Positions 1 to 5,937 of a DNA stretch of 41,598 nt are shown here, in pieces. The stretch lies in assembly GCA_038107835.1 (NCBI GenBank), contig JAYNHH010000022.1:1-41598 (forward strand), given 5' to 3'. Both the position numbers and the translations under genes were made by a program. The DNA comes from MED-G116 sp038107835 (GTDB taxonomy: Bacteria; Pseudomonadota; Alphaproteobacteria; Puniceispirillales; Puniceispirillaceae). Numbering within the stretch: position 1 is the first letter of the stretch; the number at the start of each line of letters is the position of its first letter. The notes beneath the pieces are model-generated. The model saw only the letters and a list, made by a program, of their open reading frames with translations, was not told where the DNA came from and did no database searches.

Positions 1-1427
1 CGGTATCGACCGATTATGACACCTCGGACCGGCTGTATTTCGAGCCGCTGACCGATGAGGATGTGATCGAGGTGATCCGCCGTGAACAGCAGAATGGCGA
101 GCTGCATGGGGTGATCGTGCAGCTTGGTGGCCAGACGCCGCTGAAGATTGCCGCTGCGCTCGAGGCGGCGGGGATTCCGATCCTGGGGACAAGCCCGGAT
201 GCAATCGACCTTGCCGAGGACCGCGAGCGCTTTCAGCAGCTGTTGCAGAAGCTGGATCTGCTGCAGCCGGAAAACGGCATTGCCCATTCCGCCGATGAGG
301 CCCGCGAGATTGTCGAGCGCGTCGGTCTGCCAGTGGTGATCCGGCCGTCCTATGTGCTTGGTGGCCGGGCCATGGAAGTGGTGCATCACCTGGCCGATCT
401 GGAGCGCTATATGCGCGATGCGGTCGTCGTCTCCGGCGACAATCCGGTGTTGATCGACCGGTTCCTGAACAATGCCATCGAGGTCGATGTCGACGCGCTG
501 TGTGACGGCACGGATGTCTATATCGGCGGGATCATGGAACATATCGAGGAAGCCGGAATCCATTCCGGCGATTCCGCCTGCTCGCTGCCGCCGCAGAACC
601 TGTCGGCAGCGCTGCTTGCCGAGCTGCGCCGGCAGACCGAGGCGCTGGCGCGGGCGCTCAATGTCGTCGGGCTGATGAATGTGCAGTTCGCGATCAAGGA
701 TGAGGATATCTATCTGCTTGAGGTCAATCCACGGGGCAGCCGCACGGTGCCGTTTGTCGCCAAGACAACCGGGGTGCCGCTGGCAAAACTTGCCGCACGC
801 GTGATGGCCGGGGAAAAGCTGGCCGATTTCAACCTGGCCGAGGTGACGCTGGCGCATGTGGCGGTCAAGGAAGCGGTTTTCCCGTTCGCCCGCTTCCCCG
901 GGGTCGATGTGTTTCTCGGGCCGGAGATGAAATCAACCGGCGAGGTGATGGGAATCGACAGCGATTTCGGGCGCGCCTTTGCCAAGAGCCAGCTGGGATC
1001 AGGGACAAGGCTGCCAACCGAGGGGACCGTCTTCATCTCGGTCAAGGATGAGGACAAGCCCGCTTTCATTCCGATCTGCCGTGATCTGGTCGATGCCGGC
1101 TTCACGATCATTGCCACCGGTGGCACCACCGCCGCGCTGCAGGAGGCCGGCGTGCCGGCGACCCGGATCAACAAGGTGATGGAAGGCCGGCCGCATGCGG
1201 TCGATGCCATGCTGTCGGGCGAAATCCAGCTGGTGCTGAACACCGCCAAGGGTGCCGGTGCCATCAAGGACAGTTTCTCGCTGCGCCACACCGCGCTGAC
1301 CAACAACATTCCCTATTACACCACCGTGTCGGGAAGCCGCGCCGCCGGCCAGGCGATCCGCGCCATGCAGCAGGGCAATATCGGCGTTCGCACCCTGCAG
1401 GATTTCCTCGCCGATATTGCATCTTGA
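1..1427 (+). CDS. carB: Carbamoyl-phosphate synthase large subunit, C-terminal part (5' end outside window)
   Basis: This is the last 474 codons of the large subunit that makes carbamoyl phosphate from bicarbonate, ammonia and two ATP for pyrimidine and arginine synthesis. The frame is open from base 3 (VSTDYDTSDRLYFEPL), so the ATG at 63 is internal and not a start. The fragment holds the second ATP-grasp domain, with the EVNPRGSRTVPF segment near residue 245, and then the MGS-like allosteric domain with the ATGGTTAALQEAGV loop and the NTAKGAGA segment. The full protein is about 1,080 residues in this family, so roughly 55-60 percent lies upstream. greA follows on the same strand after 83 bases, a common alphaproteobacterial order (carA-carB-greA). 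Confidence 0.97.
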   Translation, partial: VSTDYDTSDRLYFEPLTDEDVIEVIRREQQNGELHGVIVQLGGQTPLKIAAALEAAGIPILGTSPDAIDLAEDRERFQQLLQKLDLLQPENGIAHSADEAREIVERVGLPVVIRPSYVLGGRAMEVVHHLADLERYMRDAVVVSGDNPVLIDRFLNNAIEVDVDALCDGTDVYIGGIMEHIEEAGIHSGDSACSLPPQNLSAALLAELRRQTEALARALNVVGLMNVQFAIKDEDIYLLEVNPRGSRTVPFVAKTTGVPLAKLAARVMAGEKLADFNLAEVTLAHVAVKEAVFPFARFPGVDVFLGPEMKSTGEVMGIDSDFGRAFAKSQLGSGTRLPTEGTVFISVKDEDKPAFIPICRDLVDAGFTIIATGGTTAALQEAGVPATRINKVMEGRPHAVDAMLSGEIQLVLNTAKGAGAIKDSFSLRHTALTNNIPYYTTVSGSRAAGQAIRAMQQGNIGVRTLQDFLADIAS

Positions 1428-1510
1428 GGTAATCGTGAACGGTGCCATAATGGCAGCTGGACGCCGGCAATCAGGTAATCAGGCGATCAGGGCATAGGTG
1501 ACAGGGCAGG

Positions 1511-2005
1511 ATGGAAAAGATACCCTTTACCCCGCAGGGGCTGGAAACAATCAAGGCAGAGCTGGCGCATCTGAAAAACACTGAGCGGCTGGCCGTGATC
1601 AACGCCATCGCCGTGGCGCGTGAACATGGCGATCTGTCGGAAAATGCCGAATATCATGCCGCGCGCGAGCGCCAATCCTTCATCGAGGGCCGGATTTCCG
1701 AGCTTGAGGACGTGACCAGCCGCGCCGAGGTGATCGACGCGGAAAAGCTGACCGGCGAGCGCGTCACCTTCGGCACCAGTGTCGGCGTCGCCGATGAGGA
1801 AACCGATGAGGAATCGGTCTTTCATATTGTCGGCCCCTATGAGGCCGATACCTCACGCGGGCTGGTCTCGACCTCGTCACCGATTGCCCGTGGGCTGATC
1901 GGCAAGAGCATCGGTGACTCGGCCGAGGTGCATACGCCGGGTGGAACAAAAAGCTATGAGATCATCTCGATCGATCTGTTCGATATGGACAGGGTCGTCG
2001 CCTGA
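1511..2005 (+). CDS. greA: Transcription elongation factor GreA
   Basis: GreA rescues backtracked RNA polymerase by stimulating cleavage of the nascent transcript. The 164-residue product is slightly longer than the usual 157-158. It shows the N-terminal coiled coil (about residues 1-75) with the acidic tip signature HGDLSENAEYHAARE, which reaches the polymerase active site, and a C-terminal FKBP-like domain ending in YEIISIDL. The ATG is preceded by GGGCAGG as a weak ribosome-binding site. It lies 83 bases after carB and may be co-transcribed with it. A GC-rich hairpin with a T run follows at 2081-2105. Confidence 0.97.
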   Translation: MEKIPFTPQGLETIKAELAHLKNTERLAVINAIAVAREHGDLSENAEYHAARERQSFIEGRISELEDVTSRAEVIDAEKLTGERVTFGTSVGVADEETDEESVFHIVGPYEADTSRGLVSTSSPIARGLIGKSIGDSAEVHTPGGTKSYEIISIDLFDMDRVVA

Positions 2006-2035
2006 GCGGTAACCCGCCCGACCGCCGGACCCCGT

Positions 2036-2080
2036 GCAAATGTGACCTGTTCGCAAATGTGACCCCGCGCAAATGTGACC
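2036..2080. repeat. Three direct copies of a 12-bp repeat downstream of greA
   Basis: The motif GCAAATGTGACC occurs perfectly at 2036-2047, 2053-2064 and 2069-2080, with starts 17 and 16 bases apart. The array lies between the greA stop and the greA terminator. It marks the change from GC-rich core sequence to the AT-rich gene that follows. Short spaced repeats of this sort are found at the ends of some insertion sequences (IS21-type termini carry multiple repeats) and in protein-binding arrays. No transposase is present, so the origin is unknown. Confidence 0.8.
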
Positions 2081-2105
2081 CAGCCCCCGCAGCGGGGCTG
2101 TTTTT
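2081..2105 (+). terminator. Probable rho-independent terminator after greA
   Basis: A 7-bp stem, CAGCCCC pairing with GGGGCTG around a six-base loop, is followed directly by TTTTT at 2101-2105. It lies 76 bases after the greA stop, in the expected orientation. Confidence 0.75.
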
Positions 2106-2188
2106 GCTGCTGCTGCCTCCGGCCTGTTAACGAATAATTAGTGAGCGCCTTGTTACTTTCTTCTGCCAACCAGATGAGGGAGGAAAAA

Positions 2189-2797
2189 ATGGCGCGGGCT
2201 AAACAACGCAAAAAATCTATGAAGGGAAGTCAGCAAAGTAGAAAATCAATAAGGCCAAGATTTTCGGGACAGGCTAGGTTACATCAACATTTGATCAACG
2301 ATAATGTGCATGGTTTTGTTGATGATCAAAACCTGTTTTATGGAATCACCAATAACGAGGGTGACCAAAGTTACCGTATTGAATTTGGTGATCTGTTGAG
2401 GGTAGCGGCAACTTCATCAAAGACAAATTTGGCAAGATCAGTGGAGTCCGCGTGTATTGCTGGTGTTGTTCCCGATGATGACAGCTTTTGGGAAGCCGCC
2501 AGAAACAACAGCTTTCAAGTTCATCGTGGATATCTGGGAGCAGCTGGCAGATCAAAGCAGGATGATGCTTATTTGATAACCTTCATTATGAAAACACTTT
2601 ATGAAAAATCGGGACCTTCAACCATAGTTCTAATCGCCGGTGACGCTGACTATCGTCCTCCGTTGGAGCAGTGCCTCGAAAAAGGTTGGCGCATCGAAAT
2701 TGCATTCATTGGACACAGCAGTTTAATTTCACAAAATTTAGCAAGTGTTTGCCATGAACTCAGGGAATTTTCATCCAGCGAAATTGAGAGATGCTAG
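2189..2797 (+). CDS. NYN-domain (LabA/DUF88-like) putative ribonuclease
   Basis: The 202-residue product has a basic N-terminal tail (KQRKK, then several more Lys/Arg to residue 24) and a NYN/PIN-like fold. Visible acidic motifs are FVDDQN at residues 43-48, KQDD at 123-126 and GDADY at 151-155, the usual positions of the metal-binding aspartates in NYN nucleases. The ATG at 2189 is chosen because GAGGGAGG lies 5-6 bases upstream; in-frame ATGs at 2141 and 2174 lack this. The gene is much richer in A and T than its neighbours and sits alone between greA and a convergent lrp-type gene, whose stop is 7 bases away. This suggests acquisition by transfer. The nuclease assignment rests on motifs; substrate and role are unknown. 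Confidence 0.8.
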   Translation: MARAKQRKKSMKGSQQSRKSIRPRFSGQARLHQHLINDNVHGFVDDQNLFYGITNNEGDQSYRIEFGDLLRVAATSSKTNLARSVESACIAGVVPDDDSFWEAARNNSFQVHRGYLGAAGRSKQDDAYLITFIMKTLYEKSGPSTIVLIAGDADYRPPLEQCLEKGWRIEIAFIGHSSLISQNLASVCHELREFSSSEIERC

Positions 2798-2804
2798 TGA
2801 TCCC

Positions 2805-3293
2805 CTAGTCCACGCCGTCAATGGGAACGCCGGGAAGCGCCTTTGCCGAGCGGATGGACAGCGCCGTCTTCACATGGCTGACATTGGGCGCGGGGGTGAG
2901 CCGGCTGGTCAGGAAACGCTGGAAATCATCCCAGTCATGCGCGACGATCTTCAGCAGAAAATCGGTCTCGCCCATCAGCATGTGGCATTCGCGCACCTGC
3001 GGCCAGGCGCGGACCATATCCTCAAATTCCTGCAGGTCTGATTCCGCCTGGCTGGTCAGCCCGACAAAGGCAAAGACATTGACCGAATAGCCAAGCGCAT
3101 CGGCGTCGATATCCGCATGATAGCCGCGGATGATACCACCATCCTCAAGCACCCGGACGCGACGCAGACAGGGCGGCGCGGAAATGCCGGCCCGCTTTGC
3201 CAGCTCGACATTGGTCATCCGGCCATCAGTCTGCAGATCGCTGAGGATCTGCCTGTCGACATCATCGAGTTTGATTTTTCCGTCAGCAGCCAT
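2805..3293 (-). CDS. Lrp/AsnC family transcriptional regulator
   Basis: This 162-residue regulator has the N-terminal winged helix-turn-helix of the family (LDDVDRQILSDLQTDGRMTN, then ELAKRAGISAPPCLRRV as the recognition region). A C-terminal RAM/AsnC effector-binding domain follows, with the characteristic HMLMGETDFLLK segment. Such proteins sense amino acids or related metabolites and act as dimers or octamers. The start at 3293 is preferred because GGATGG precedes it and the length then fits the family; an upstream in-frame ATG at 3350 would add 19 residues without a ribosome-binding site. It is transcribed away from the ELM1-like gene, and two palindromes in the shared intergenic region may be its operators. 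Confidence 0.93.
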   Translation of the reverse strand: MAADGKIKLDDVDRQILSDLQTDGRMTNVELAKRAGISAPPCLRRVRVLEDGGIIRGYHADIDADALGYSVNVFAFVGLTSQAESDLQEFEDMVRAWPQVRECHMLMGETDFLLKIVAHDWDDFQRFLTSRLTPAPNVSHVKTALSIRSAKALPGVPIDGVD

Positions 3294-3391
3294 CTTTTTT
3301 CCATCCGCTTTCTGCGGCGCTGGGCCAAGCCGCCTCGCAAGGTCAAACATCCGGCCGCCAGCGCCCTATCGGCCTTCTGATCCGCATTTTG

Positions 3392-3407
3392 ATCCGTATA
3401 GACGGAT
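3392..3407. promoter_or_regulatory. Palindrome in the lrp-ELM1 divergent intergenic region
   Basis: ATCCGT and ACGGAT form a perfect 6+6 dyad around ATAG. It lies about 100 bases upstream of the Lrp-type start. A role as a regulator-binding site is inferred from position only. Confidence 0.35.
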
Positions 3408-3443
3408 GATAAAGCGCCATCCAGAGACAGGCAAGGCAGTTTC

Positions 3444-3458
3444 CGCAATATTATTGCG
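3444..3458. promoter_or_regulatory. Candidate Lrp/AsnC operator between the divergent genes
   Basis: CGCAATA-T-TATTGCG is a perfect 15-base dyad with an AT-rich centre, the general form of Lrp-family operators. It sits between the divergent lrp-type gene and the ELM1-like gene, upstream of an AT-rich stretch (3468-3494) that could hold the ELM1 promoter. Autoregulation or control of the neighbour is plausible but untested. Confidence 0.45.
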
Positions 3459-3538
3459 CGATCCTATTTGTGTCTTTACATATAGTTGTATATCGGAGCC
3501 ATCGCTTTTTGCCGGTGACAGGAGAGAGCCAGCAACGC

Positions 3539-4663
3539 ATGACAGAACCGGCAGCCGAAACACCCGATGACGGGCCAGGTGAAAGGCCAGCGACCACAGG
3601 CACCGCGCTCTGGGTAATCAGTGATGGCACCGCAGGAATGCGGCTGCAGGCGATCGGGCTGGCCGAGGCTATGAAACGCCAGCGCCCGGAGCTTGTCATC
3701 AGCGAATTTCAGGCCGACCCACATTGGCTGATCCGGATGCTGCCGCGCCTCGGACATCACGCGTCCTTCCTGCCGCTCTATGCCGATGCTCCGGATATCG
3801 CCGCCGCGCAGAAACAGCCGGTGCGGGGCCGGCATGGTGATCTGCTGATCACCTGTGGGCGCAGAATGGCCGGTCTCGGGCTGGCGCTGCGCGCCCGCGC
3901 CAGAGCCGATGGCACGCGAACGCAGCTTGTACATCTGCAGGACCCGCGGCTCCCGCCAGCGCTGTTTGACGCGCTGGTGGTCCCTGAACATGACCGGGTG
4001 CGTGGCCGCAATGTGATCACCACGACCGGCTCGCTCAACCGGCTTACGCGGAAATCGATCCAGCAGTCGATGATGGATCTGCCAACAAAATGGCTGGTGC
4101 GTGACACTGTCCCCTGTGTTGTCGTGATGCTTGGCGGCGACAACAGGCGCTACAGGATCAGCCCGGAAATGGCTGCCGCAATGGCGGCGCGGCTGCGCGC
4201 CTTTGCCCAGAGCGAGCCGATGCGGCTGGTGCTGATACCGTCGCGGCGGACACCGGCGGCGCTGACCGAGACGCTTGGCGCGCAGCTGGGCGCGCAGCTG
4301 GGCGAGACCAACATACACATTGTCAGCCCCGACGAGGCCAACCCCTATCCTGGAATCCTCGGCGTCGCCGATGCCATCATCGTGACCTCGGATTCGGTGA
4401 ATATGGCCAGCGAGGCGGCGATCACCGGCAAGCCGGTGCTGATCGCCGGATGGAATGCGGCGGCTGGCGTGACAACGGACAGGGTGGCCGCTGGGGCCGC
4501 CGCCAATGTGGGGGAGCGCGGCCGCATCGCCGCCTTTCACCGCCGCATGATCGCCGCCGGCCATACCGCTCCGCTGGCAGCAGAATTGCCACGGGCACCC
4601 TTTACCGCGCTGGATGAGATGGACGCGGTCTGCAAGCGCGTGTTCAGCGTTTTGGGGCGTTAG
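3539..4663 (+). CDS. Mitochondrial fission ELM1-family protein (DUF1022-like)
   Basis: The 374-residue product matches the ELM1/DUF1022 family, bacterial homologues of a plant protein needed for mitochondrial fission. Recognisable parts are the N-terminal WVISDGTAGMRLQAIGLAEA, the middle segment HLQDPRLPPALFDALVVPEHD, and a glycosyltransferase-like C-terminal half with VVVMLGGDNRRY and ADAIIVTSDSVNMASEAA. The bacterial function is unknown; a sugar-transferase-like activity is only a fold-level guess. The ATG at 3539 has an AGGAGAG upstream. A GTG at 3470 would extend the frame by 23 residues but overlaps the likely promoter. A 12-bp duplication at about 4279-4302 repeats the residues GAQL. 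The gene is convergent with msrP. Confidence 0.85.
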   Translation: MTEPAAETPDDGPGERPATTGTALWVISDGTAGMRLQAIGLAEAMKRQRPELVISEFQADPHWLIRMLPRLGHHASFLPLYADAPDIAAAQKQPVRGRHGDLLITCGRRMAGLGLALRARARADGTRTQLVHLQDPRLPPALFDALVVPEHDRVRGRNVITTTGSLNRLTRKSIQQSMMDLPTKWLVRDTVPCVVVMLGGDNRRYRISPEMAAAMAARLRAFAQSEPMRLVLIPSRRTPAALTETLGAQLGAQLGETNIHIVSPDEANPYPGILGVADAIIVTSDSVNMASEAAITGKPVLIAGWNAAAGVTTDRVAAGAAANVGERGRIAAFHRRMIAAGHTAPLAAELPRAPFTALDEMDAVCKRVFSVLGR

Positions 4664-4695
4664 CCGCTCCGGGGCAGCCATGCCGGCGCACGGGC

Positions 4696-5673
4696 CTAGT
4701 AATACAGCTCGCGCGGGTCGGTGATGCCAAGGGCGGCATACATATCGGCGACCTGTTCACCATAACCGTTGAACATCTGCGTCGGCACACGCTGGCCGGT
4801 GCCAAGCAAGCGTTCGGTGCGTTGCGGCCAACGCGGATGCGGGATGCCGGGGTTCACATTCGCCCAGAATCCATATTCCGTGGGGGCAAGCTGTTCCCAG
4901 AACGAGACCGGCCTTTCATCGGTGAAGGTAAAGCGGACAATCGATTTGATCGATTTGAACCCATATTTCCAGGGTGTCACCAGACGGATTGGCGCACCAT
5001 TCTGGTTGGGAAGCGGCTTGCCGTAAATGCCGGTGGCGAGAAAGGCCAGCTCGTTCACCGCCTCATCGATGGTCAGCCCCTCAACATAGGGCCAGGGATA
5101 CCAGCTCTGTTTCTGCCCCGGGGCGACAAGCGGATCCATGAAGGTTTCCATGCGCAGATATCTGGCACCCGCCGCTGGCCGCGCGAATCTGACAAGATTG
5201 GCAAGCGGCACACCCGACCAGGGAACGGCCATCGACCAGGCCTCGACGCAGCGGTGCCGATAGAGCCGTTCCTGGGTGCCACCGATGCGGTCAATGAGAT
5301 CGGTTGCATCCAATGTCATTTCAGCCTCGACCATGCCATCAATCGTCACCGCCCACGGATCGGATTTCATGCTGCGGGTTTTTTTCCAGATATTCTTGGA
5401 CGAGCCGAATTCATAGAAATTGGTGTAGGTCGTGGCCTCATCCTCGTCGGTGATGGCGCGGTCAAGCGTGTAGGCCCCGTTGCGGGCAAAGGGATAGCCG
5501 CCAATGGCAGCAAGCGCACTGCTGGCAAGCAGCCCCTGTCCGGCCAGCACCGCGCCAAGGCCAAGGCCGGTAAAGCCGGCGGCCTTCAGCCATTGCCGAC
5601 GGTTCATATAGATGTCCTCAGATGTGGCGGCGGCCTCGGGCAGTTCCCAGCTACGCCTTGATTTGATCAACAT
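4696..5673 (-). CDS. msrP: Periplasmic methionine sulfoxide reductase catalytic subunit MsrP (YedY)
   Basis: MsrP is a molybdopterin enzyme that repairs oxidised methionines in periplasmic proteins. The 325-residue product (E. coli: 334) starts with the family-typical MLIKS, followed by a twin-arginine signal NRRQWLKAAGF at about residues 24-34 and a hydrophobic stretch ending in SSALA. Cys142 in RHRCVEAW is the expected molybdenum ligand. The later GAPIRLVTPWKYGFKSIKSI segment is also typical. The start at 5673 is fixed by a strong GGGAGGT 5 bases upstream; the longer frame from 5766 is not supported. The usual membrane partner gene msrQ is not adjacent: the ELM1-like gene is convergent on one side and the M10-like gene lies on the other. 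Confidence 0.95.
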   Translation of the reverse strand: MLIKSRRSWELPEAAATSEDIYMNRRQWLKAAGFTGLGLGAVLAGQGLLASSALAAIGGYPFARNGAYTLDRAITDEDEATTYTNFYEFGSSKNIWKKTRSMKSDPWAVTIDGMVEAEMTLDATDLIDRIGGTQERLYRHRCVEAWSMAVPWSGVPLANLVRFARPAAGARYLRMETFMDPLVAPGQKQSWYPWPYVEGLTIDEAVNELAFLATGIYGKPLPNQNGAPIRLVTPWKYGFKSIKSIVRFTFTDERPVSFWEQLAPTEYGFWANVNPGIPHPRWPQRTERLLGTGQRVPTQMFNGYGEQVADMYAALGITDPRELYY

Positions 5674-5851
5674 AGTGACCTCCCAATAATCCCCATTTGG
5701 TTTGCGCTGGTGCTGTCCGGGCGGGGATGGGCACCACCTCACGCGCTGTTCATTTCTCAAACACACGGATCACGCAGACAATACAGCCAGCCGATTATGG
5801 CATGAGTTAGGCATTCATGCCATATCCGGAAAAGGACGGTGAGAGGGCTGG

Positions 5852-5901
5852 CACCGGGAGTGGTACCGGGAGCGGGGCCGGGGAGTTGGAGCCGGGAATG
5901 G
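5852..5901. repeat. Imperfect 12-bp tandem repeats upstream of msrP
   Basis: About four imperfect copies of a unit resembling ACCGGGAGTGG run in tandem in the 264-base intergenic region between msrP and the M10-like gene. They are G-rich on this strand. No function can be read from them. Confidence 0.5.
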
Positions 5902-5937
5902 AGATCAGTGACGGGGCATCGGTTGCGTGATGGCCGA

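Noticed and set aside
3476..4681. 401-codon minus-strand frame opposite the ELM1-like gene
   Set aside because: The composition is His/Arg/Gln-rich shadow sequence and the plus-strand frame has clear family motifs.
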